Below the pieces are notes generated by a model. The model ran no database searches. It worked only from the letters and a program-made list of their open reading frames with translations, and was not told the origin of the DNA. Below, in pieces: positions 1-10,800 of a DNA stretch of 19,703 bases. The stretch's first letter is position 1. Each line of letters begins with the position of its first letter. Made by a program: the position numbers and the translations under genes. Source of the DNA: Fomitopsis serialis (taxonomy: Eukaryota; Basidiomycota; Agaricomycetes; Polyporales; Fomitopsidaceae); contig NW_025955585.1 of the NCBI RefSeq assembly GCF_022376445.1, forward strand, positions 1 through 19,703. The letters run 5' to 3'.

Positions 1-402
1 TCCGTGGTGCATAACTTGTGTCTTTTTATACAACGACGTACACAAACCCCGCAGGCTACGAGGCCTGCGGGCCCGATGTAGCACCGCATCATCTTCGACC
101 GCATATGCTCCGGAAGTTCGCAAGTATCCTGACGAAGAAGGAGGAGGAGGTATGGTACTAGGCTTGGCATAATGAGCGGCCATCGATATCGATAGAAGGC
201 GGTTGTGGGTCCACTTGATCAGAGCGTGGGACACTCGTTCGGAGTGGCAATGGCATGCGTGACTACAGTCACTGAGTAAGGCTGTGTTAGTGTTACTGCG
301 AGACTTGCCAACCTGCTCTCACACACAAGTCGTCGTTGGCGCAATATCTCTACTCTTAGCGAGCTGTCCCCCGTAGACTTCTGCCAGTCGCGCTTCTTGA
401 CT
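1..402. other. Intergenic / 5' flank of kinase gene, no gene seen
   Basis: No open frame here has recognisable protein features. The only structured element I see is a short perfect hairpin at 48-71. The stretch presumably carries the promoter of the kinase gene starting at 403, but I find no convincing TATA box. Confidence 0.5.
48..71. repeat. Short perfect inverted repeat (9-bp stem, 6-nt loop)
   Basis: CCCGCAGGC at 48-56 is the exact reverse complement of GCCTGCGGG at 63-71, separated by TACGAG. The stem is GC-rich and could fold, but no poly-T tract or neighbouring gene gives it an obvious role. Confidence 0.4.
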
Positions 403-1734
403 ATGGACGTTGTGGACAGCTCGCCAGCCTCAAGACCGACAGCAGACGAACATGCTCCACCCTATACCCTCATGAGCTCGCATGGAGAGACAGACAACCA
501 TTTCTGGAATCGCATGGTTATATGCTCAGGCCCAGATTGCGACCCGGATGGGTACCGTCATGGAGAGTCTCGGGAGATAATCCTTGGTTCTGCGAAGACT
601 CTCATTCCCTTCGCGTAAGCTACGTCTCCTAGCAGATGTCTGATTAGCCGTTTCTGAAGACCCCTATACCCCCATAGATGTTTCCACATATCGTAGACGC
701 CACGCGCATGTCAGATGGGAAATTAGTGTCCATCAAACTAGTGCGCACTGGCAGCCTCGAAATGAGAATCGCGTTGTATCTGTGTACTCCTCCGCTTTGC
801 GAAGACATCAAAAATCACTGTGTACCTCTCCTCGATCTCTTTGAAGACAATAAGGACGCATCGAGGTCATATATGGTCACGCCATTCCTCCGTGACTTCG
901 ACGATCCGCTATTCGACTGTGTTAATGATGTCCTTGATCTCGGCGAACAGTATCTTGAGGTAAGTAACACTTCGTTGACTCGCATGAACGGATATGTGCT
1001 ACTGCTGATGGATCGCAGGGACTTGTGTTTCTTCACCGCAGCGGCGTGGCACACAGGTCAGCCGTCTCGGATGCATTAGCAAATGTCGGACTTTGACCGG
1101 ATTGCAGAGACTGCACCAATGCCAATATGATGATGGACGCGGGCCCGCTATATCCTCGAGGCTTTCATCCCCTCCTAGGTGAATTCCTTCCCGACGGCAA
1201 AACTGGTACATGGCCGAATTCAAGGACCCGTTGTCCAGTGAAGTACTACTTCATTGACTTCGGTATATCGAGATATTTTCCGCCGGACGTCCAGTCCAAG
1301 CTAGTGATCGGTGGCGATGGTCGAGACCAGGAGCCGCCCGAGCTATCTGACGACATCCCTTACGACCCGTTCAAGCTCGACGTGTTCATTTTGGGTAATT
1401 TCTTGCGCAAAAATTTCTACGATGTACGTGGACTAGAAACTATCGGATCCGTCGACTCACATTCTTGCAGAGATTCAGCAATGTCGAGTTCATGCGACCG
1501 ATATGGGAAGCGATGACGCGGGCGAACCCGGACGAGAGACCCTCCGCTGCTGACGCGCTCCAACAGTGGCAGCGCATGCGCAAAGCAGTATCGTACTGTC
1601 ACAGGAGTTGGAGACTCAAACGGCGCGAGGAATCGCGCGGCTGGACCTTGTTCCTCGGTCTTGTCCATGTCATCATGGTTGTTCACTGCGCGGTGACAAG
1701 GTCAAAGGTGACCAGAAATCTCTTTTTCGCTTGA
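403..1734 (+). pseudogene. Fungal protein-kinase-like protein, apparent 5' frameshift
   Basis: A member of the protein-kinase-like family expanded in mushroom-forming fungi. Deduced exons are 403-614, 678-959, 1019-1056, 1108-1423 and 1471-1734, all GT-AG. Visible kinase elements are a DGKLVSIKLV strand with the ATP-binding Lys (exon 2), the catalytic loop HRDCTNANMMMD split by the intron at 1057-1107, the Mg-binding IDFGIS (exon 4), a PPELSD segment in the APE position, and the helical end FSNVEFMRPIWEAMT. The family N-terminus HELAWRDRQPFLESHGY reads from 471, but upstream the only ATG-initiated frame (MDVVDSSPASRP...) is one base out of register. The gene therefore seems to carry a single-base deletion at about 469-471. 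With that base the length would be 370 aa, normal for the family. If no base is missing, translation could begin only at an internal Met. Kinase identity is firm; whether the break is biological or a sequencing error is open. Confidence 0.8.
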
Positions 1735-2411
1735 TTCTATGGTAATGACCGTCGTTTGACTTATGTTGTGCGCCTGCTATCGATCCTTACTATCTCAGTG
1801 TCATGTAGCTTTCTGCCTTGTTATGTATAACAGACGTCAGGGAGATGTCTTGTGGCTGCGAAGTTGCCGATATAGTGGCTTTTCCGGGCGACGTTGCCCA
1901 CCATGCTGCGTTCAAGTTGCTTATGAATTGAGTACTTAAGCGAACAGGTTCAGTGTCCAGGAGCATTTCACGAACTCAACATCTTTCAATCGCAGACTAC
2001 ATGCTGTGCGCGGCATCGTGCCATACAGCCAACATCTTTTGCGACTTGGGAATACAAGGACTCAACCAGAGTAACCGTCATGCTATTTGTCAAGCTGTTC
2101 AGCCTTTCACCGTGACTTCGGGCCTCAAACTGTCGAGTAACGCGCAAGAAAGTCCTTTTCCACTCGTGACATGGCTATATCCGACCTTTCGACCATCACT
2201 CTGCCTATCGATGCGACGTGCGAGTTATATTGCATGATGTGCGGTCGTGCGGCATGCTTCGATCGATGTGGCTTCTCAGAACGCGACTACTCAAGCCAAA
2301 AAGGCCCCGAGGTGTGCGGTACGTTAGCGGAGTTACCAACAGCCTGAGTACAGCTTCTCTCTGTTTTCCCAGAGCTTCCTTGTTCTGAAGGTGAGTCATA
2401 ATGTTCCATAG
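1735..2411. other. Spacer between kinase gene and kinase remnant
   Basis: I see no recognisable gene. Stretches of open frame at 1953-2237 lack family features. The upstream exons of a second kinase copy might be expected here, but I could not find its HRD or DFG segments. Confidence 0.45.
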
Positions 2412-2600
2412 AAATACAGTAATGTCGAGTTTATGCGACCGATCTGGCAAGCTATGATGCAGGCAAAGCGGGATGACAGACCCACTACTGCCGATGCGCT
2501 CCAGCAGTTGCAGCGCACACGCAAAGCACTGGGGTACTACGACCCGCGGAAATCTGTCCTGGTTTCTCAGCCTTCTTCACGGTTCTATGACGGTACATAA
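2412..2600 (+). pseudogene. C-terminal fragment of a second kinase gene
   Basis: A 62-codon fragment that begins directly after an AG acceptor and ends at a TAA. It reads KYSNVEFMRPIWQAMMQAKR, then DDRPTTADALQQLQRTRKAL. This parallels the last exon of the kinase at 1471-1734 (FSNVEFMRPIWEAMTRANPDER...SAADALQQWQRMRKA) in protein and DNA, including the intron position just before it. After the shared ~45 residues the two tails diverge (here GYYDPRKSVLVSQPS). No upstream kinase exons are present, so this is the remnant of a tandem duplicate that lost its 5' part. A separate functional short gene is unlikely because the catalytic domain is absent. Confidence 0.75.
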
Positions 2601-4402
2601 CATAGTGAGAAGATCGAAGACGACTAAGAACTTATTCGATTGGTAGCCCCGGAGCTTGCTCATGTTTATGTGTTCAGTTCAGTCTTTGTGTCGTATCGTA
2701 CATGTTAGCCCTGTTTTCTTTCGGATGTATCACGACTCACGCCAATACGAATGTACAGTTGTATGACAGCGGAGTTGTGGGACAGCACATCCTTGTGAGT
2801 GTGCCATATGGGGGACTCCGGTATGATCAGCGACGAAGGAAGCAGGGTCTCCATACTCAATTGTCCATGGGGTGCTCAACTGTGCATGCCTGTGCATGCG
2901 GTTCGATTGCGATAGGCTCGGGGAACCATCCCCAGAAATCAGCGATGTCCGCTTCTTCCGCCGTTCGCGATGACTCCTCAAAATACATGTAATCACGGTA
3001 CCCAGCCTAGCCCTGTTGGGTGTGCTGGGAATGTCTCATAGTACCCATAATGGCAGCTGCGCCACGGGAAGTCACGGCGAATGTAGATGTGACTACACTC
3101 TTACCCCCATCGTGTACGGCGCACGCTCCGGGTCAGCCTCTGAACAACACGTTTTTAGATCTGACGGTCGATGTTCTCAAGTGCGACATATGAAGGTGGC
3201 AATCGCCTCGAGGACTGAGTACTCACTAAGCGCGAAGGTGTGGATCATGTTCGACCATCTAGATACTGTACGCTTCAGGAGATCAGCGCGAGGTCAGCAA
3301 GTTTCTCCGTTCACAATACTCGTTGTATTTGACAGCTTACCTTGATCGACCGCAAATTTCCCATGGAAAACGTGCCTCAGGTGACGCTCGAGCGGGTATC
3401 CTAGATGAGATCGCGACGGTTAAGTCTAGAAGGTGTTTAGCAAGACACGCAGATCTTGGCCAGCGGTGTACTAATTCGTCGAACACTCCTCATGTTAGGC
3501 TGACACAGCCTCATCGTCGATATTTGAGACAGGAACGTCCAGGGAGCCACACAGAAGCCTTCGTGGGCGCTGGGGTCTAGCAGGAAGGCCACCCACAACA
3601 TGCCTGTCCCTGAGCAGATCGCAGAGTCATCATACTGGATGCGCACCGGTCCGATGGAGACTATCAGCCAGGAGCCTGCAGAACCCAGGTCTTCTATGAT
3701 GACAGTGTTACTTCAGTGGAAGGCAACGCCGGGTGGCGTTTCGATATCGGCCAGAAGCGATACATCCCCGAAACTGAGGTTTGGACAACTTCATACGCGC
3801 CTGAATAGGTATGTATGTCAGTCATGCGTTTCTCGAACACGACACCTGAAATTTTCTGCCGGGTGCGACCCGGACTCACGCGAACCCCGAGGTCCTGGCA
3901 TTCGGATTTACAATAAGCTAAATCATGTAGGGAGCGCATGTGTTACAACGTATCTCAAATACGTACTATACCATGTAATTGTTATATGCTACATACGACC
4001 CATTGCAGTCGGAATGACCGGAGACCGGCGTAGCTTGAGCGTTCAGCTAGCACTTCCTTCGCCAACACTGACACGGGAAAGCAAATTATGACAACCACCT
4101 GTCATATAGTGTAGTTCGTCAATAACAAACGAATGGCGAGACTCAACAATCCATACCATATTCACTCGCTGCATCTGCTTGCGAATGCCGTAACACACCC
4201 GGTCAGAAGTGGACTGTCCCATGAGGCTCGGGGAAAGGATCGGCCATCGGGTAAGCACTGGTAGTAATCCTCCTGACGACGCTTGCAGGCCGCTGGGGAT
4301 GAAGAGCCACTCCGAGTCGATTCTTGTAGGTTTGCGCGCGGTCGCCTCGTATATATAAGAAGGCAGATTGATACCATGTAAGCCAACAAACCAGCGACGA
4401 AG
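2601..4402. other. About 1.8 kb with no supportable gene
   Basis: Several open frames occur (for example 3016-3345, 3323-3580 and 3600-4091 on the plus strand), but none shows a recognisable motif or a plausible spliced continuation. The 3' part is locally AT-richer (about 3900-4010). Between the kinase remnant and the truncated dehydrogenase, the region reads as decayed or non-coding DNA. Confidence 0.45.
4350..4359 (+). promoter_or_regulatory. TATA-box-like sequence upstream of ADH remnant
   Basis: TATATATAAG lies 44 bp before the ATG at 4403. The spacing is short for a fungal core promoter plus 5' UTR but plausible. It suggests the dehydrogenase remnant kept its own upstream region. Sequence resemblance only. 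Confidence 0.35.
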
Positions 4403-4685
4403 ATGGGTTCTCACCCACAGAGCTACAAGGCGTATGCCTTCCTTGAGAAAGGCGGAGCTCTCACGCGGGTCAACGTCCCTTGGAATGACCCAGACGCGGG
4501 ACAGGTTGTCCTCAAGGTTCTCGCATGCGGCATCTGTGCCAGGTGAGTCCGTAAGGGAGCGTCATGTCTTTGAGCACGCAAGCTAATCAGGCCATGGATG
4601 CAGTGACGAGATGGTCAAATACCAGATCTTACCGGGTGTCGACCATCGTGATTCAGCCAGGTTTAGGGCTGTCCTTATCCCATAA
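4403..4685 (+). pseudogene. Zinc alcohol dehydrogenase reduced to N- and C-terminal ends
   Basis: Exon 1 (4403-4542) reads MGSHPQSYKAYAFLEKGG, then DPDAGQVVLKVLACGIC. A GTGAGT-CAG intron (4543-4603) follows, and exon 2 (4604-4685) reads SDEMVKYQILPGV. This is the GroES-like N-terminus of a medium-chain zinc alcohol dehydrogenase; the Cys in ACGICAS is the catalytic-zinc ligand. Immediately afterwards the frame runs DHRDSARFRAVLIP and stops. The (A)RFRAVLxP ending resembles the extreme C-terminus of the same family, so about 280 central residues (the rest of the catalytic domain and the Rossmann NAD-binding domain) appear deleted in frame. The predicted product is 73 aa and cannot be an active dehydrogenase. 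N-terminal assignment is strong; the C-terminal match is inference from ~10 residues. Confidence 0.75.
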
Positions 4686-5117
4686 CTTAGGACGAATCAC
4701 TCACCCTGCGACGAGCGAACAATGTATTGACAAGTTTTCTATGGTTTCTCAATGATATCAGCATGCGACGTTGAAAAACATCCACACGCTCGATGCATCT
4801 TCCCGGTGTGTGGCTGTTGCGCTATTTCTGGATGTCCATCGTAAGCAAACGGAGGCCAGCGAGGTATGACTTACCCACGCCTTTGAGAACGTACCTGCCA
4901 AGCACCTTTATTGCGGTGAGCCTTGACATGAGAGTAGAACAATGCGTGAATGACGTCGAGAGCCGGATGATCAAACGGCCTTCAAACACGGAGCAGTCTA
5001 GAAAACCTTTCTATCAAACCACAACACTGGTATCAATACACTGAGGCTATTCAGTCTTGTTGAAGCAGGCTCCGAACTCGATGGGATGTGAGATTATAAT
5101 ACAAAACAATTCCTCCC
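4686..5117. other. Intergenic, no gene seen
   Basis: This lies between the ADH remnant and the 3' end of the J-protein gene. A plus-strand open frame at 4793-5044 has no recognisable features. No missing dehydrogenase segments were found here. Confidence 0.45.
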
Positions 5118-6662
5118 TCACAGCGACTGCGAACGTCCACGCACGTACCCCAATGATGTGCCCACCGCTACCTTAGCCATCTTGAACGGCGAAGTAGGCA
5201 GCCGCCTCATCGGGGTACGACTGGGCTCCGGAGGCGGCGATGGCGTCGGCGAAAGCATACCCGTCTCCGAGCGTTTCATGGGCGGCTTCTCTTTTTCCTG
5301 CGCCGCCTTCCGCCTGCGCTCAACGGCATTGTCGACGGCGCTCTTGAGCGGCCCACCATCCGCGAGCTGGCCTTCGATGACCATATGCTCCATCTCGCTG
5401 GCGAGCATGTCCATGATTTCGTCTGCGGGGCGGTCGCAGGGCGTTGGGACGGCGAATGTGGCGTTCGAGGGTGTGGTGTGCGTTTGTGGGCCGTGTACGG
5501 AGTGGAGCTCGGTATGGATTTGCTGAGTAGCTAGATATGGGACGTCAGCGGTGATAAGAGGGCAAGCAAACTGATGCTCACCATCGCGGTTGATCATCGA
5601 AGCCAAGAAATATATTCGCTGGAGCAGCGCTTGGAATTGCGCAGAGTCGATATCTTCTCGCGAAGAAGGGAATAGCACGGGAGCCACCTGAGACAACGCA
5701 GCCGACGAGAAGATGAATAGTGAGTGCAGGAAGCGGACATGCTGCCATGCGACGCGACGAGGCCAAAGGACGGCGAGGAAGCCTACACGGGACGTTGAGC
5801 CAGGCTCAGACAGGAAGACAGATGAGAGTGAGTCCGGAGGCGACAACGATGGGCCCAGTATGCACTTCAGTTCATAGGCGAGCATTCCAGCAAACAGTAG
5901 GTAGCGCCACTAAGAGGCCGTGTGAGTCAGCGAAAAGGGCCCCGGTGAATAAGTGACGTACGAATGCGACATCACTCGGTTTGCCTATGGACGAGTAGAG
6001 CAACAAGCTGCAGGCAGAAACGATGTAGAATCCCGCCGATTGCATGAGCCCTTGTCGAACATACTCGCGCAGCGTTGTACAATGAGACCATTGCAAAACA
6101 TCCGGACCGAACCTGTAATACATAGCATGAGCTGAGCTCCATCTCTATAACGTTGAAGTCGACTAACCTATCATATGCAAATCGTGTCGTGGGGTTCTTC
6201 AGCGCCTCGAATGCGTCACGCACGTTGATAAACAGCGCTTCGCCTTGAGGACCCACACGATCTGGATGATACCTCCGTGCAAACTGTCGGAAGGCCAACT
6301 TCAAAGCATTCTCGTCCGCGCCGGGGTCCACGGCAAGCATTTCATAGTAATTCGGAGGCAGAGACGATGCGGCTTGGTGGAAGGTGTAGAAGAGGTAGCT
6401 GATGACTGTAATGGCGTATACATAGCGATAATGGCGGAAATACAGCGGGGAATTGGGAGGAGGTGCAGGGCGACCGGAAAGGGCAGGGTAGAATCGATGG
6501 AAAATGGGCAACAACTTGCTGGTTGCGAGATGCGGCAGGTATGACCAGCCAATCAGGTAGAGTATTGCTGAAAGCATGGCAATCTAAATGAGAGTCAGTA
6601 TACGAGAAACTCTTTGATGCTCATACGAGAATGAGGGAACGCTCAGGATGGGCAATACCCAT
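5118..6662 (-). CDS. Membrane-anchored DnaJ (J-domain) co-chaperone
   Basis: Five exons on the minus strand: 6662-6627, 6583-6168, 6112-5962, 5909-5582 and 5530-5118, all GT-AG and phase-consistent, giving 447 aa. The J-domain spans about residues 90-150 and starts NYYEMLAVDPGADENALKLA, with the essential HPD at about 118-120 (RRYHPDR), so it should stimulate an Hsp70 ATPase. Hydrophobic segments flank it: about residues 9-28 (ILIAMLSAILYLIGWSYL) and 66-80 before the J-domain, and several after it (SAGFYIVSACSLLLY; WRYLLFAGMLAY; LHSLFIFSSAALSQVAPVLF). The C-terminal ~130 residues are soluble, with a Lys/Arg-rich stretch and Pro/Ser-Thr tail. Related membrane J-proteins occur across fungi, probably in an endomembrane; the compartment is inferred. 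The ATG at 6662 was chosen because it splices in phase into the conserved N-terminal helix; 6577 is a possible later start. Confidence 0.88.
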
Positions 6663-7852
6663 ATGCTTGTGATCTCTTGCCTCCGTCTCCGAGCATGCTC
6701 CTGCATATGCATCCGTGCCTGCCACTTTTATGCACCGCACCACACACATGGGCATATATCTCGAGCCCAGGTGCTTGTAGCAGTGCAACCACTAATGAGT
6801 GGAAGTCTCGCTCGTGAGATAACCACATCTGAAGACCGCTCAGCACAGAGTAAGTCTCGTCTGTGAAAGCTTGGCTTCTAGAGCGCGGCCACGCCGTCGT
6901 GACTCGTCCATGGACAATGGCCACACGGCGGGCCCTTTGTAGACTCGGCCTTTGCTCGCGGGCCTTGAATCTTTCGACCGCACAAGCCAATATGGGAGTC
7001 TTGTCTACATATGATGTAGGTCCGGCCTTAAGGCGTGCTACGGTGACCTCGTGAGGTAGCACGTCGGGTTTCGAACACATCGGGGGCTCAGATGCATGCG
7101 GTAGCACCACGCTCGAATGCGGAGTCGACCCTTTTACTTGGACATCTTTGCGCTTAAGACCCGATGCCAGACTCACCTGTGTGGACACTACCACGTCGTT
7201 CCCGAGTACCTACTCTCCAGGTGAATTTGCGGGCAACGATGATAGACCTTGCACGTCGATTTGCGTCGCTCAAGCGGCACTAGTCTTCATGACAGCTTTG
7301 ATAGACTTCAAGCGTGGACAGGCGTGGGAGGTCTGTGGGGGTGGTTCAAAGCTGGGCGGTGTACTGGAGACTGGGATTATAACATGGAGAATCAAGTAGA
7401 GTGTGGAGAGACCCAGAGGCCCGGGGTTGGTGGCAGACGGTGTGGCGCGAGGTCGCGCGCCTCAAGTATTCAAGTACAGTAACGCAGTTACGTAAATAAA
7501 AACTTAAGTAGTTCCGATATACTTATGTGCTTAAGCCTTAAGTACTTACATAATAGAACGCTGATTTAGGTGTTACGCATATCACGTGAGCTCGCATGCA
7601 CAGCCTCGTCCGTAACCTCGAAGTTCACAAGTCCTTACGGCGACGAGCAGGGTCACGAACAGAAGTACAAGATCGCTGTATAGTTGATTTTGCAGTGAGG
7701 CAAGTGATATCCAGCGTGCTCTCCGCAGAACCCATACATTCGGGACCCATACATATATGGTAAGTACGCAACGCCAGGCCGACTCATCTGCAGAAAGGCA
7801 CACTATCTGACAGTATGAAACCGAACAGCGAGCTGCGCGGTGCAGATGAGAT
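6663..7852. other. Divergent intergenic region between J-protein and calpain genes
   Basis: About 1.2 kb with no supportable gene; the open frames on both strands lack family features. It should hold the promoters of both flanking genes. A cluster of CTTAAG / AAGTA motifs lies at about 7460-7550. I did not find the PacC/Rim101 core GCCARG in the part nearest the calpain start. Confidence 0.45.
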
Positions 7853-10800
7853 ATGCCCTGGGTGGCATCCAGGCGAACCGAACTCATGCTACAAGAAGCC
7901 GAGGTGAGCACGTCTGAGAGCTTGAAGTCTGCATGTGGCTCATGTCCCACAAACTCACACAGACAACATATTCCAAGGCCGCCAAGAGTGAATTGCATGG
8001 CGACTTTGATCGGGCATTTGGACTCTACGTGAAGGCGGCCGAAGCCTTCCTGCACTTGGGTCAGATCAGTGATGATGCACGACAACGTTCTCGCTGCAAA
8101 GACCACGCTGCAAAGGCGTTAGAACGTGCAGAGAAGATTAGGCAGGCTCGGCCGGAATTGAGACCGCCCACAAGACATCATTTCGCCGAGCGTATGTCCG
8201 TACTTCTGTGACTCCATCGTGAGTATTGACGATCCGATGCGGTTGCAGAAGAACAATTGTATGTGTTGAGGAAGTCGTCCCTTGTGAATAATGTTCGCTT
8301 CTCCCTGTGGGACGAAGACGCAACTATGACGCGCGACACAAGGTAAATCCTCACGTCAATGTATCGGAGGTCGTTCGCTGATCCGGCGGCATGGCATCTC
8401 TAGGCACCCCGCGCTATCGCCTGACCAACGGCGACATTCAGCGGTCTGGAACAAGGTTGATATCAGCCAAGTGGGTCTGGCAAGCTCACCTCTCGAGCCG
8501 CAAGATATCGCCCAACATATCGTCACGGATTGCTCCGTATGTGGTGCAATAGCCGTGTGTATATGTCATAATCAGCGCTTTCAAACCGAGGTGAATCTCA
8601 ATGTGTGGTCTTGGCATGCAGCTTCTGACTTCCCCTGGCGTCTCAAGCTCGGTCAGTCATGTTTGCATCCGGAGGAAGGCAGCCAGTCAGCCCAGGAATC
8701 GAGCTCTGTCATCTATCACGTTCGTCTGCTATTCAATGGAGCATACCGACGCGTAGGTACCCGCTGTTCGGAACATTTGCGCCCCACTCATCATAGGTCG
8801 ATTAGATATGTAGGGAAGATTCCGTAGATCCTCCTCAGCCGTTCCTGACCGCAATCAATGCCAGCTATCGACGACCAGCTCCCCCAATATCCTGACAGAA
8901 CCCTCTTGTGTCTATCTACGGGTAACAAACGACAAACTTGGCCATCACTCCTGGAGAAGGCGGTGCGTGGTTCTTCACGAACTCTAGCGAGCTGTAGTCC
9001 TGAAGCAAGACGTAGTACATGAAGCTCATGGGTGGCTATGACTTCCCTGGCTCGTAAGTCGTTTCTGCCGCCCATGAGAACCATTGCCTATATCGATTAT
9101 ATTTCCAGTGATTCATGTGTAGACCTACAGTAAGGCCCGAGCGTGAGAGGAGTTCCCATTGAACCTAACTGCGTCTTGGCAGCGCGCTCGCGGGATGGGT
9201 ACCCGAACATGTGAATCTGAGATCGTAAGTAGGCGTCTCATCCGGGGTCCTCGGTTGACAGTACGTTCTTAATTGCAGCTCGACTTCTCAACGGGAGCGC
9301 TTGTGGGCCCGCATCTCACAGGGCTTTTATAACGGTATGGAAAAGTTGCCTCCGGGATTGTCGCTCATGATATTCGCTCAGGCTCATGCATGCTCACCCT
9401 GGGAACTGGCGAGAATGCCAGTGGTCTATGTTGGGACGATATTTGCCTACTTCCTGCTCACTGCTACGCCATCATTGGTAGCGAAAATCGTCTGTGGCCT
9501 TTACGTATGCTGATTAGTCCTCCCAGACGTTTCATCAAGCCCCAGCAAGCGGGAGATGTCCATTCTAGACTCCTGGGCTCACTCGGGGTCCGGCCTTATG
9601 AACGGGCATGACTCTGATCCTAAGCGGGAATCGACAAGTCAGCGTACATCCAGCGTGTCTCAGAACACCTTGTTGATGATATCATCTATACGCAGACACC
9701 TTCAAGCTTTCGTGGGACGCAGTATGCAACATCTTCGACGGTGTCTATCTTAGTTGGGATCCAGGTATATTTGAACGCCAAATTACGTTCCATGGAACAT
9801 GGACAGCCGGAACCATGTCCCTCAAAGAAGATGCTGCGTACTGTGCGCACCTATTTGACCTGGTTTCAAATCAAACCGACTTACCCTGTCCCTATCCAGC
9901 ATGCCACTTTCAGCTGCAGTTGCGAACAGGGATCAGTAAGGCCCAACGAGGTGACGAAGACATCTGGGTGCAGTTGACGCGCCATGTCTCGGATACCCGG
10001 CGCACCTCCGAGTACATTTCTCTGCTTGTGAATGGCGATGAAGAGCCGAGTCGATCGTCTCTGGAAATCAACCCCTCGACGTTGAAGGTGAGTACGTTGA
10101 CATTACGTCGAGGACACTGGATCATATGATCCCCGCAGGGTGAATATACCAACAACCTTCATACCCTCGTAAGTTATACTTCAGATCAACATGACCTAAC
10201 ATTGACGATAACTCCAGGTGCGATACACCGCGTCGCAAGCCGATCAGGTGTTGCATCTAGTGGCTGCTTACGAAGGACGACTGAGCGAAGTCGGCTTCAC
10301 TATCACTGTGTATTCTAATACGGATGTGTCTTGGATAGAAGAGATACCCAAGGCGATGTACTCGAAGGAGGTTAGTCGAATAATCGCGCCCGTCCTTCGA
10401 CCATGCTCACGAGATAACACAGTTTGACGGAGAGTTCGGCTCCAAGAATGCTGGCGGCCACCATGGTCATCCGACGTTCATGGACAATCCTCAGTATCAC
10501 CTACGAATATACCCGGGAGAGTCACCATCGGCCGCAAATACCAAAGCCGCCACGTCAATCGTCCTGCAAAGCTCCAGACATATCCCAATCAACGTCTCGC
10601 TAGTGTGGTCCAAGGGAGAGCGTATTGCCGAGTGAGTGACAGTGTACTCGGCGTTGATCGAGCTAACGATCATCCTAAGGATGGGTCACAATGAGTTGGC
10701 TGCGCACTCCGGTCCATATGGCTTCGGGTACGCGAACGTGGCGCGTGACCTGTCGGGTGTGTCCTATCACTTCGGGTCCCAGTTCACTCTAACATGGTTC

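Noticed and set aside
3323..4091. Possible gene at 3323-4091 on the plus strand
   Set aside because: Open but with no recognisable motif, no consistent splice model and stops in the frames that looked most protein-like.
5158..5526. 122-codon plus-strand ORF
   Set aside because: Antisense shadow of the last exon of the J-protein gene.
7582..8106. 174-codon minus-strand ORF
   Set aside because: It lies opposite the MIT-domain exon of the calpain and has no family features.
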